This document shows, piece after piece, positions 35,442-43,499 of a stretch of DNA of 64,000 nucleotides. The notes below the pieces were generated by a model, which saw only the letters and a program-made list of their open reading frames with translations, had not been told where the DNA came from and ran no database searches. The first letter of the stretch is position 1. Each line of letters starts with the position of its first letter. The stretch spans positions 1 through 64,000 of the forward strand of contig CBIHNI010000008.1 in the NCBI GenBank assembly GCA_966211455.1, read 5' to 3'. Source of the DNA: 21-14-0-10-47-8 sp966211455. Its GTDB lineage: Bacteria > Bdellovibrionota > Bdellovibrionia > Bdellovibrionales > Bdellovibrionaceae. The position numbers were made by a program, and so were the translations under genes.

Positions 35442-36905
35442 ATGAAAAGCATTTCACTGACCAAAAAGTATACGACCGTCATGGTTTTTCTTTTCATTGG
35501 TTCGACAGGTTTTGCTGCGGGCACGACGACACCAGCGGCAACAACATCGACAAACACAAACAGCGCGGCCGCGGTTCAGTACGCGCAGAAGTCACAAGCG
35601 CAACTGGCGGAAGAACGCGAAGCTCGCTTGGACGACAAAGAAACCCAATTGGGTGATAAGTGCCGGGCGGCCCAAGCCGACGCCCGAACTTCGATGTATG
35701 CCTTTCTTGCGGTCTGCAAAGAAGAGCATCAAGAGGGATTAAGCGCTGGTAATGGCAAAAAATATGACGATGCCACCAAGGCATGCCGAGACGAGTTCAA
35801 TTCCTGCCAACAGGCTACGGGCGACGAAATCGATTTCACACAAACCATGACCCAAATCGGCGGGATGGATATGTCCGCGTTTCAGGGTCTTGGGGGCAGC
35901 ACTGTTAAAAAGTGTTCAAAGTATTCGCAGGACAAGTACGATAGCTTGGTTGAAAAGATGGAAAGCCAGCTTGAAACCAAGAACAAAGACATGGCCAAAC
36001 TGAAAACAGACCTGGTTACAGATCGTGAAAAAGCTCAAGAAAAGTACAACGATATGCAAAAGAGCTTCATCGAAGCCCAAGAGAAAAAAGAACAAGATGC
36101 GATGAAGCGCAAGGAAGCCAGCCGGGATCAAGAGGCGGCTTACGATAAACAGGTCAACGAATACAATGCGAAAATTCGTGAAACCAATGCTCAGCTTTTC
36201 CAGTTGCAACAACAACAAGCCTTGATGGTGAAACAACGCGGGATCGAAGTGACGATCCTGCAAGATGAGCTGATGAAATGTCAAAATTCGGCGATGGAAG
36301 CAAAAGCCAAAATGCAAAGCAATTTGGCTTCCGGCCAGGCGCGCGTCAGCAATAACGTGCAGAAAGCCTATGAAAACTGCCGCAGTCGCGCTTTCATGGC
36401 TCGCGACGTTCAGGTGCAAAAGTACAAGGGTGACATGGCAACCATGGATATGAACGTGCAAATGAAGTCCGCGGAACTTCAGTCCTTGCAACAAAGTGCA
36501 CAGAAGCTTGCGCAAATGTACACTTCGGCCTTAAGCGACAAATCGACTGCAGAATCGAAAGAAGACGAAGCCTTCCTGCAAAAGCAACAGCAGGCTTGGT
36601 TGCAAATGAACACGATGACCCAGAACATGCAGCAGAAAGAACTGCAAAATCAGCAGGCCATCCAGACGGCACAAACGGCAATCAACACGGCCAGCAACAA
36701 ATTGGCTGATTTGAACTCGCAAGAACCGGTTGCCGACACAAAGACGTTGAAGGACATGCGAGCTGAAGCCAATAAGGCGCGCGCGCTGGAAACAGTAGCG
36801 AAAGAAACTTGCGACAGTTTGACGACTTATAAAAATGACCGTGCTTCAGGACGATTGCCAGCTCAGAAGTCTCAATCGACTTCGACCGGCACGGGCGCCA
36901 ATTAA
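35442..36905 (+). CDS. Exported coiled-coil protein of unknown function
   Basis: The 487-residue protein has a signal peptide (about 1-26, ending STGFAA). A Thr/Ala-rich start is followed by a long helical Gln/Lys/Glu/Ala-rich region (about 150-455) with strong coiled-coil character and several spaced Cys (for example around 70, 85, 110, 118 and 273). The C-terminus is a Ser/Thr/Gly-rich tail. GGGGG precedes the ATG. It would form an extended periplasmic or surface rod. No family recognised. Confidence 0.75.
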   Translation: MKSISLTKKYTTVMVFLFIGSTGFAAGTTTPAATTSTNTNSAAAVQYAQKSQAQLAEEREARLDDKETQLGDKCRAAQADARTSMYAFLAVCKEEHQEGLSAGNGKKYDDATKACRDEFNSCQQATGDEIDFTQTMTQIGGMDMSAFQGLGGSTVKKCSKYSQDKYDSLVEKMESQLETKNKDMAKLKTDLVTDREKAQEKYNDMQKSFIEAQEKKEQDAMKRKEASRDQEAAYDKQVNEYNAKIRETNAQLFQLQQQQALMVKQRGIEVTILQDELMKCQNSAMEAKAKMQSNLASGQARVSNNVQKAYENCRSRAFMARDVQVQKYKGDMATMDMNVQMKSAELQSLQQSAQKLAQMYTSALSDKSTAESKEDEAFLQKQQQAWLQMNTMTQNMQQKELQNQQAIQTAQTAINTASNKLADLNSQEPVADTKTLKDMRAEANKARALETVAKETCDSLTTYKNDRASGRLPAQKSQSTSTGTGAN

Positions 36906-36920
36906 TTTCATGTCACTTTC

Positions 36921-36944
36921 TGACAGGTCTTCATCGGCCTGTCA
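36921..36944 (+). terminator. Hairpin after the 35442 gene
   Basis: TGACAGG/CCTGTCA, 7 bp with a 10-base loop, lies 15 bases after the stop. There is no clear T-run, so efficiency is doubtful. Confidence 0.4.
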
Positions 36945-37003
36945 GGTGTCACTCTGTGTGTTAAAAATTGCGAGCCCCAAAGATCGGTGCTAGATTTTTC
37001 GGG

Positions 37004-37258
37004 ATGCAAAAGGGTTACAATTCCGACATTCAGGTCAAAGGTCAGGCCTACCACGTACAAACCGAAGATTGGGGACAGCAGAATCCATTTCTGGTGAGCC
37101 GCATTTTTCGCAATGGTGCCGTGATCAAGACAATTAAAACCAGCCATGACGATGCCTTAAGAAACGGCTCGATGCGCACATCGGATGCTTTGCAGTCGGC
37201 TTTGAAAACCCAACACAATCGGGTACTCGATCAGCTACTCTCAGGACAAATCAGCTAG
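37004..37258 (+). CDS. Small conserved-looking cytoplasmic protein
   Basis: The protein has 84 residues, beginning MQKGYNSDIQVKGQAYHVQT. The motif FNxxIxxKGxxYHVQTEDxG...NP, here YNSDIQVKGQAYHVQTEDWG, recalls small uncharacterised proteins in myxobacteria and relatives. No signal peptide or membrane segment. An in-frame TTG 12 codons upstream is open but the ATG has GGG close by. It lies about 100 bases before ftsE with a long hairpin between them. Function unknown. Confidence 0.75.
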   Translation: MQKGYNSDIQVKGQAYHVQTEDWGQQNPFLVSRIFRNGAVIKTIKTSHDDALRNGSMRTSDALQSALKTQHNRVLDQLLSGQIS

Positions 37259-37290
37259 GCAAAATTTGCCGGAAATCATCTCTGAAATCT

Positions 37291-37349
37291 GGACGGACCT
37301 TAAGTCAGACCTCGACTCTAGAGACTGAGACAAGAGTCGCAGTCCGTCC
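37291..37349 (+). promoter_or_regulatory. Two-tier hairpin ahead of ftsE
   Basis: GGACGGAC (37291-37298) pairs with GTCCGTCC (37342-37349), enclosing CGACTCT (37313-37319) with AGAGTCG (37333-37339). It ends 12 bases before the ftsE ATG, with TAAAATAAGGGG between. It may be a weak terminator for the small gene upstream or a 5'-UTR control element of the division operon. Confidence 0.6.
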
Positions 37350-37361
37350 TAAAATAAGGGG

Positions 37362-38024
37362 ATGATTGAATTCTCTCACGTCTACAAAACCTATCCAGGT
37401 CCCGTTCATGCATTGAAAAACATCGACCTCAAAGTCGATAAGGGCGAGTTCGTTTTTCTCACCGGCCCCAGTGGTGCGGGAAAAACGACGCTGTTTAAAA
37501 TGATGTCAGCCTTCGATAAAATCACTTCGGGCGGAATCAAGGTTGCGGGTTTCGATCTTACCAAAATTTCAGAGAAAGAAGTGGCATTTTTCCGTCGTCG
37601 CATTGGCGTCGTCTTTCAAGATTTCAAACTTTTGAAAGATCGCACGATTTTCGAAAACGTCGCGATGCCGTTGCTGGTGCGCGGAGATCGTCCCGCGCAA
37701 GTTCAAAAACGAGTTTCCGATTTGCTTGAGCAAGTGGGCCTTTCCGAGAAAGCGGATCAGTTTCCCGAATTCATTTCCGGCGGCGAGCAACAACGAACGG
37801 CGATTGCGCGTGCGCTTGTCCACCAGCCGGGTGTTCTGATCGCGGACGAGCCGACAGGAAATCTGGATCCGCAGCTTAGCGAAGAAATCATGGATCTGCT
37901 CGAGCGTGTTTGCGCCCAAGGCACGACCGTATTTGTTGCCAGCCACGACCACGAGCTGGTGAAGCGCCGAAACAAACGCACGCTTGAAATTCGCAGTGGC
38001 ATGTTGTCGGGAGACCTGAAGTGA
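37362..38024 (+). CDS. ftsE: Cell-division ATP-binding protein FtsE
   Basis: ATPase of the FtsEX complex, which couples the cytoplasmic division ring to periplasmic cell-wall hydrolase activation. The 220 residues contain Walker A GPSGAGKTT, signature SGGEQQRTAIARAL, Walker B VLIADEPTGNLD and the switch His in ASHDHEL. Length is typical (222 in E. coli). TAAGGGG precedes the ATG. It overlaps ftsX by ATGA and heads an operon with ftsX, envC and ctp. A structured leader lies upstream. Confidence 0.96.
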   Translation: MIEFSHVYKTYPGPVHALKNIDLKVDKGEFVFLTGPSGAGKTTLFKMMSAFDKITSGGIKVAGFDLTKISEKEVAFFRRRIGVVFQDFKLLKDRTIFENVAMPLLVRGDRPAQVQKRVSDLLEQVGLSEKADQFPEFISGGEQQRTAIARALVHQPGVLIADEPTGNLDPQLSEEIMDLLERVCAQGTTVFVASHDHELVKRRNKRTLEIRSGMLSGDLK

Positions 38025-38911
38025 AAAAATCGACCTTAAGATTTACGACACTTTTGATTCTTTCGGCCAGCTTCGCGGTGATTAGCGGTGTGCTGCTGGT
38101 CCGCGAAAACATGCAGCGGATTCTAACCCTTTGGGGCGAATCTTTGCAGATGACGGTCTATCTTTCAGAGAATGTTTCGTCAGATGCCACCAACGAGATC
38201 GCAACGAATCTGAAGAACAATGATCGTTTGGACAAGATCGAATTCGTCTCCAACGAATCAGCCCTGACAAAGTTCAAAGATCAAATGGCAAGTTACGCCC
38301 CGGATCTTTTGAATGATCCAGAATTGGCCAAGGCGATCCCTTCCAGCTTTCAGTTCTCTTTAAGCTCGCAGGTGCCCGCGCAAAATCAGCTTTCGGTGAT
38401 GCAAGAAGTGGCGGCCAGTTTGAAATTGCTTCCGGGCGTGGACGAAGTTTCTTACGGACAAGATTGGGTGAAAAGCTATTCGCAGATCGCCAGCGCCATC
38501 AACTGGTCGGGATTCATTTTCGCTTTCGTTATTATCGGTTGTGCCGTGTTCGTGATTTCAAACTGCATCCGCAGTTCCATTCACCAACGTCGCGATGAAA
38601 TCGAGGTTTTGGAATTGATCGGCGCCACGGCCAATTATATTCGCCGTCCCTTCTTGATCGAAGGATTGGCATTGTGCGCGGGCAGCGCGGCGGCCGGTCT
38701 GGCGATCGCGTTCGGATTTTTTATGGTGGCGCAGAACACTTTGCAATCGCAGATCTCGTTTTTGCAGTTATCGCAACATGTTCAGTTTTTAAAGTTTGAA
38801 ACCGTCGTTTCGATTTTAGTTTGCTCTTTGGCGTTGGGTTGGGTGGCCACACATATGTGCCTGCGCAGTCTGAACGATGGATGGGCAGCCAGCAAAAGAA
38901 GTCAGGTGTGA
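38021..38911 (+). CDS. ftsX: Cell-division protein FtsX
   Basis: Membrane partner of FtsE. The 296 residues show the FtsX layout. An N-terminal helix (about 10-28) precedes a periplasmic loop (about 30-160, LSENVSSDAT... through SYGQDWV) that recruits EnvC-type activators. Three C-terminal transmembrane segments follow with the conserved cytoplasmic IHQRRDEIEVLELIGATANY loop, the site of FtsE contact. Its stop shares bases with the envC start (TGATG). The order ftsE-ftsX-envC supports the assignment. Confidence 0.95.
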   Translation: MKKSTLRFTTLLILSASFAVISGVLLVRENMQRILTLWGESLQMTVYLSENVSSDATNEIATNLKNNDRLDKIEFVSNESALTKFKDQMASYAPDLLNDPELAKAIPSSFQFSLSSQVPAQNQLSVMQEVAASLKLLPGVDEVSYGQDWVKSYSQIASAINWSGFIFAFVIIGCAVFVISNCIRSSIHQRRDEIEVLELIGATANYIRRPFLIEGLALCAGSAAAGLAIAFGFFMVAQNTLQSQISFLQLSQHVQFLKFETVVSILVCSLALGWVATHMCLRSLNDGWAASKRSQV

Positions 38912-40029
38912 TGATTCGTTCGGTGGCCTTCAGCTTTATTCTAGCGTCATTCGCGATCTCGGCCCTGGCGGCGGAGAAAGCTCAGCAATTGGCCAACGAA
39001 TTTCAGCAGACCAAAAACACGATGATCAAAGACGAAATCAAGCAGCGTAAAGTTTTGGGCGCGCTTTTCGATATCGGCCATAAAATGAAAAAGATTGTCG
39101 GTGAAAAGGCCGAGCTCGAGCAAGAAAAACTGGCGCTTGAAGGCAACGTCAAAGAGCTTGCGCAAAAGATCACCTCGCTTGAGCAAAAAACAAAAGAGCA
39201 AAAATCCATGCTGCGATCGCGGCTGGCCGCCATTTATAAGTTGGGCGGGCCTGGCGTGGCGCGCGTTCTGTTCTCTAGCTCTAGCAGCGCCGAGCTGGAA
39301 AGAAATTTAAAAATTTTAGGCATCGTCGCGCAGAATGACGTCGAGCTGATCAAGGATTATGCGGAATCCAGAAAAGATCTTGAATCTCGTCGAGAGAAGT
39401 TAAACGCCCGATACGCCCATCTAAAGAAGGTTGAAGCCCGCATCGTCGCAAAAGAAGCGAAGCTCACCGAGGAAAACGATCTGAAGAGCCGCATCCTTCA
39501 GAAAATCAAATCTTCGCAGAGTTTTGCCCGCATGAAAATGGATGAAATCCGCCGCAAGTCTCAACAAATTGCGGGTCACGATGAGTCCGGTGTTTTGGAT
39601 CTTCTTTTCCAACCTTCGTTCTTCGAACAAAAACACAGACTGCCGAAACCGATTCAAGGCCGATTGACCCAGGGTTTTGGGTTGATCAAAGACGAAACCC
39701 ACAATGTGGTTTTCAGTCATAAGGGCCATTTCTATTCGGCCCCGGTCGGTAGCCAGGTCAAAGCCGTTTTCCCCGGTAAGGTGGCTTTTGCCAGACAAGT
39801 TCCGGGATTTGGGCAAACTTTGGTGATCGATCATGGTGATCATTATTACTCGGTGTACTCGTACACCAAGGAAATCAAAGTGAAGGAAGGCGATCAGGTT
39901 CAGCAGCAGCAGACCCTGGCCTCCAGCGGCAGTGCGGGAAATCACTTTGGCGACGGACTTTATTTTGAAATTCGACACTTTTCTGAACCTTCGGATCCAC
40001 AGCAGTGGGTGAAAGGAAACACCTTATGA
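38911..40029 (+). CDS. envC: EnvC-type murein hydrolase activator
   Basis: The 372-residue protein has a signal peptide (about 1-18, SALA-A), a long periplasmic coiled coil (about 20-235), and a C-terminal LytM/M23-fold domain from about 260. The zinc-binding residues of active M23 enzymes are gone. The HxGxD motif reads HKGHF, the central YAH position reads YSY, and the terminal HLH reads GLYFE. This matches EnvC, which does not cut peptidoglycan itself but activates amidases when opened by FtsEX. The start at 38911 overlaps the ftsX stop; its own stop overlaps ctp by ATGA. Confidence 0.92.
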   Translation: MIRSVAFSFILASFAISALAAEKAQQLANEFQQTKNTMIKDEIKQRKVLGALFDIGHKMKKIVGEKAELEQEKLALEGNVKELAQKITSLEQKTKEQKSMLRSRLAAIYKLGGPGVARVLFSSSSSAELERNLKILGIVAQNDVELIKDYAESRKDLESRREKLNARYAHLKKVEARIVAKEAKLTEENDLKSRILQKIKSSQSFARMKMDEIRRKSQQIAGHDESGVLDLLFQPSFFEQKHRLPKPIQGRLTQGFGLIKDETHNVVFSHKGHFYSAPVGSQVKAVFPGKVAFARQVPGFGQTLVIDHGDHYYSVYSYTKEIKVKEGDQVQQQQTLASSGSAGNHFGDGLYFEIRHFSEPSDPQQWVKGNTL

Positions 40030-41456
40030 AGATCAAACCGAACAAAACATTCAAACAGGCAGTCATTCTGACCGGGTTGATCGCGGTGGGCAGTTGGACC
40101 ATCAGCGTCTTCGACATGAAAGCGACCACCGCGATGGCGGCCGAAAGATATTCGGAGCTGCAAATTTTCAGCAAGGTTTTAAATCTTGTACAGCAGTATT
40201 ACGTCGAACCGGTCGATACAAAAAAACTGGTTTACGGCGCGATCAAAGGAATGCTGAAAGAGCTAGATCCGCACACCAACTTTATGGCACCCGAACTTTT
40301 CAAAGATTTCGAATCTGAAACCAGCGGCGAGTTCGGCGGCCTTGGTATCGAGATCAGCGTGCAGAACGGCGTTCTGACGATCATCTCTCCGATCGAAGAC
40401 ACCCCGGCTTGGGAAGCGGGCATCAAGGCCGGCGATAAGGTGATTGCCGTCGACGGTACCAGCACCAAAGGTTTAAGCCTGGTGGAAGCTTCGCAACTGA
40501 TGCGCGGAAAAAAAGGTTCTAAGACGACCCTGACCATCGCGCGCGAAGGCGAAGACAAACCGCGTGACATCGCGATCACCCGGGGCAGCGTCAAGATCCG
40601 CTCGGTGAAATACACGGATATGAATGACGGTTATGGTTACGTGAAGATCACAAGCTTCATTGAAAACACCGGCAAAGATTTGGAAAAAATATTAAATGAC
40701 CACGCCAAAAAGTACACGGGCGTGAAAGGTTTGATTATCGATCTGCGCCGCAATCCGGGTGGCTTGTTGGATCAAGCGGTGAAAGTCAGTGATCTGTTTA
40801 TTCCGGAAGGAAAGATCGTCAGCACGATCGGTCGTGAAAAAGAAAAAGAAGAGGTTATCTTCGCAAGCAAACACGCAAATTTCACAGGTTTCCCACTGAT
40901 CGTTCTGATGAACGAGTACTCGGCAAGTGCCAGCGAAATCGTGGCGGGCGCATTGCAGGACAATAAGCGCGCCATCATCATGGGCGAAAAATCTTTCGGA
41001 AAAGGCTCCGTGCAATCGGTTGTCAAACTGGGAGACGGTTCGGGTCTGAAACTGACTGTGGCTCGTTACTACACCCCAAGCGGCCGTTCGATCCAGGCTG
41101 AAGGCATCACTCCGGATATCGAAGTCGAAGATGTGGATACGGACGCTTTCGGAAAAGCGATTATTAAGACTCGCGGAACTCGTGAAAAAGACATTCAAGG
41201 TCATTTGCTCAGCGAAAAAGAGAAAGAAAAAGCAAAAGCGCTTGAAAAGCTGGATAGCAAAGACAAAGGCGCTCTTGACGCTTGGTGGAAGGACGCAGGC
41301 AGCAAAAAAGATCAGAACTTAGGACCGAAAGAAAAACTTTTGGCCAACGATTACCAAGTTTATCAGGCATTTAACTATCTCAAAGCTTGGAAATTGATGA
41401 AAGGCATCGGCGTGACACAAGCGGCTGCATCTTCAGAAGGCAGCACCTCGAAATAG
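40026..41456 (+). CDS. ctpA: S41-family carboxy-terminal processing protease
   Basis: Periplasmic, membrane-anchored protease of the Ctp/Prc type. The protein has 476 residues from the ATG at 40026, which overlaps the envC stop. An N-terminal signal/anchor (about 10-28) precedes a PDZ domain (about 95-185, GGLGIEISVQNGVLTIISPI) and the S41 core. The catalytic dyad is Ser in NEYSASASEI and Lys in GEKSFGKGSVQ. A Lys/Asp-rich C-terminal region follows. Its place after envC is common in proteobacteria, where such proteases trim cell-wall hydrolases or their partners. Confidence 0.94.
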   Translation: MKIKPNKTFKQAVILTGLIAVGSWTISVFDMKATTAMAAERYSELQIFSKVLNLVQQYYVEPVDTKKLVYGAIKGMLKELDPHTNFMAPELFKDFESETSGEFGGLGIEISVQNGVLTIISPIEDTPAWEAGIKAGDKVIAVDGTSTKGLSLVEASQLMRGKKGSKTTLTIAREGEDKPRDIAITRGSVKIRSVKYTDMNDGYGYVKITSFIENTGKDLEKILNDHAKKYTGVKGLIIDLRRNPGGLLDQAVKVSDLFIPEGKIVSTIGREKEKEEVIFASKHANFTGFPLIVLMNEYSASASEIVAGALQDNKRAIIMGEKSFGKGSVQSVVKLGDGSGLKLTVARYYTPSGRSIQAEGITPDIEVEDVDTDAFGKAIIKTRGTREKDIQGHLLSEKEKEKAKALEKLDSKDKGALDAWWKDAGSKKDQNLGPKEKLLANDYQVYQAFNYLKAWKLMKGIGVTQAAASSEGSTSK

Positions 41457-41474
41457 AGCCTTGCTCTGATTTTT
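41455..41474 (+). terminator. Short terminator after ctp
   Basis: AGAGC-CTT-GCTCT followed by GATTTTT, starting at the last bases of the stop codon. The stem is only 5 bp, but its position at the end of the four-gene operon is right. Confidence 0.4.
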
Positions 41475-41525
41475 GAATCATCCTATCGTTAGGGGCCAAA
41501 GTGACGAAACACACGGAGGCCCTTC

Positions 41526-42104
41526 ATGAATCGTTTCAAAAAAATCTTTCTCTCACTTCTCGTTTTTTCTCTGACAGTGATCATCGCTCAGGAATCCTTG
41601 GCGGCTGGTTTCAGCCAAGGAAACGAATTTCAAGTCCATCGTATTACCGGGAGCTTGATGGTCATTTGCTCGGGCGGGGCGCAACCCGGACAGCAAAATC
41701 GCTTTGTTCGTTGCGATGCCGATGTTTGGTCCCCGGCCATTCGTGACTATTTTGTTGGACCCGCTGTCGATGCGGACACCGTGGTGCTAAATTCAACCCG
41801 CGCGGACGGATCGCAAAAAAGCAAAGACTCAAAATATGATGGCAGCAAAGGCCAATCCAAATCTCAGTTCAATTTGGGAATCTGGACACTGACACAGAAG
41901 CCGCTTTTGCAAGAAGGGGCGAACCAAATCCACTTTACAATCAGCAAAGACGGTCAAACTGTGAGTGAAGGTGACTTCACCACCAACGTCACGCGCACGG
42001 CAACCAAAACCTGCCCCAGCGGAACCGAGCACGCCTTTGGCGACTGCAATTTTCCAGAAAATTATTGCGATCGTTATTTCGATCGTTATGACAATTGCCA
42101 GTAA
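41526..42104 (+). CDS. Exported Cys-rich protein of unknown function
   Basis: The 192-residue protein has a signal peptide (about 1-26, ending ESLA-A). The mature part has two Cys in the first third (MVICSGG, FVRCDAD) and a C-terminal cluster of four (in TCPSGTEHAFGDC and YCDRYFDRYDNCQ), suggesting disulfides in the periplasm or outside the cell. The last 15 residues are rich in Tyr/Asp/Arg. It ends on the base before the convergent cyanophycinase-like gene. No family recognised. Confidence 0.75.
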   Translation: MNRFKKIFLSLLVFSLTVIIAQESLAAGFSQGNEFQVHRITGSLMVICSGGAQPGQQNRFVRCDADVWSPAIRDYFVGPAVDADTVVLNSTRADGSQKSKDSKYDGSKGQSKSQFNLGIWTLTQKPLLQEGANQIHFTISKDGQTVSEGDFTTNVTRTATKTCPSGTEHAFGDCNFPENYCDRYFDRYDNCQ

Positions 42105-43160
42105 TTAAGGAACCAAATGACGCGAGAATTGGCCAGCTTCAACTGTCCAGTTCTCGTACTGAACTTCGGTATCATCCGGTCCGAAGGCCTCTGAAAAAGC
42201 CCACCGAGCGATATTGAAAATCCCGGTTCCCTGCTTCAGAACCCGTGCATCCATGGCATCGCCATTTTCACCTTTCCAAGTCAAAGGCTGACCTGCTTCC
42301 AACACTTCCGGTGCCGCACGAGATCGCAAAAAGTAAACGCTTCCCACACCATACACACGACCCGAACCCTGCTGGTTAAAGCAGAACGCAGTTCCTTCGT
42401 CCGCACCAATCGCGCGCAACTGTTGCACAGAAGCGATCTTCTGGTGAAGAGCCTTGGCCATAAATCCCATCAAGCGACCTTGGCGACCGCGTTGATCGAA
42501 ATGCGTATCGGTGATCACATTCTTCATCACTGGAACCGAAACCACGCGCTTGTCCAATTCAATCATCGTTGCCGTCGGATTGTTCAAAGCATCTTGCGCG
42601 GTGATCATTCCACCCGTGGTCGGAGAATCATAACGAGCGGTGAAATCAATGCCGGCCAAAGTTGCCATCCCCGCACTGGTTCCAGCAATCGGAACATTGC
42701 GCTTCTGAATCGCGGCAACAACTTCTTTCTCAAAAAGCGAATCTCGGAACCAGCTGATATACAAAGTCTGATTTCCACCGGCAAAAAAGATCATCTCAGC
42801 GCCACGAATCACCGTCGCCAGTTCTGGATCGTTCAGATCCTGACGGCGCTCCAACACCACGGTCGTCACCGAATTCACCGCGGGAAGCTTCAGTTTGTCC
42901 GTATCTTTGTAAAGCCAATCCTCGTAGCCACCACGACGGCCATCTGCACGAACAATCACAACGTCGCCACCGCCGCTATTCTCCATCAAATACTTCCAGC
43001 CACCAATCCACTGGGCATCGTCACCACCACCGGCAAGACAAGTCACCTGCTTGGTCGGTCGAGTGATATCATGAGGCTTCCCGGTCCGATAAATCTCAAG
43101 CGCCTGGCTGGCCTGCGCACAAAGAAGAAGAGTTGTGAAGGTCAGAAAGATCTTTCGCAC
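42105..43160 (-). CDS. Exported cyanophycinase-like S51 peptidase
   Basis: The protein has 351 residues. The GTG at 43160 is preferred to an upstream TTG because AGGAG lies seven bases before it and a signal peptide (RKIFLTFTTLLLCAQASQA) follows at once. The peptidase-S51 pattern is present: TCLAGGGDDAQ, MIFFAGGNQTLYISWF, and the nucleophile elbow GTSAGMATLAG with Ser. Cyanophycinases cleave beta-Asp-Arg dipeptides; secreted relatives may act on other beta-aspartyl or peptide substrates. A sequence able to form a pseudoknot lies 140 bases upstream in its leader region. Confidence 0.85.
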   Translation of the reverse strand: MRKIFLTFTTLLLCAQASQALEIYRTGKPHDITRPTKQVTCLAGGGDDAQWIGGWKYLMENSGGGDVVIVRADGRRGGYEDWLYKDTDKLKLPAVNSVTTVVLERRQDLNDPELATVIRGAEMIFFAGGNQTLYISWFRDSLFEKEVVAAIQKRNVPIAGTSAGMATLAGIDFTARYDSPTTGGMITAQDALNNPTATMIELDKRVVSVPVMKNVITDTHFDQRGRQGRLMGFMAKALHQKIASVQQLRAIGADEGTAFCFNQQGSGRVYGVGSVYFLRSRAAPEVLEAGQPLTWKGENGDAMDARVLKQGTGIFNIARWAFSEAFGPDDTEVQYENWTVEAGQFSRHLVP

Positions 43161-43299
43161 GGAAGACTCCTGGTTTGGTGAAAAGGCGAACAGTGTTTTA
43201 TCAGGTTCCAAGTGACGCCGAAATCCGCCAGTCTTTTCGACGCCGGAAAGATGCGGTCGGGAGTCAATTTCGTGGCGAATCTTCTGGATTGTCTAATTT

Positions 43300-43411
43300 A
43301 TGGACGGCAAAAATTCCTGTGTGCTCGTCCCAGCGGTGCCGATGATAAACGCAAGACTTTCCGTCCATGGAAGGCTGCACCAACGTTTACACCAAGGCAC
43401 CGCTGTGACGA
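43300..43411. ncRNA. Candidate structured RNA with pseudoknot
   Basis: A long stem pairs 43325-43340 (TCGTC-C-CAGCGGTGCC) with 43396-43411 (GGCACCGCTG-T-GACGA), 15 pairs with one mismatch, and is extended inward by AAACG/CGTTT (43347-43351 with 43384-43388). ATGGACGG (43300-43307), outside the stem, pairs with CCGTCCAT (43361-43368) in its loop. The two helices therefore interleave as in a pseudoknot. On the minus strand this would be in the leader of the cyanophycinase-like gene; on the plus strand it would be a free-standing RNA. No known riboswitch class was recognised. Confidence 0.4.
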
Positions 43412-43424
43412 AGAGGCGCTGCCA

Positions 43425-43458
43425 AATAAAAAAACCGCCCCATCTCTGGAGCGGTTTT
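43425..43458 (-). terminator. Terminator of tig
   Basis: On the minus strand AAAACCGCTCC-loop-GGGGCGGTTTT runs into TTTTATTT, 41 bases after the tig stop. Clear intrinsic terminator. Confidence 0.9.
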
Positions 43459-43499
43459 CAAATCTAACCCTTAACAAGCGAAGCGAGGCGGCCAGGCGA

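Larger units (their letters stand above)
43161..43499. other. Intergenic region with pseudoknot-capable sequence and tig terminator
   Basis: These 339 bases hold no supported gene. They contain interleaved inverted repeats at 43300-43411 and the tig terminator at 43425-43458. The promoter of the cyanophycinase-like gene is expected here. Confidence 0.5.
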
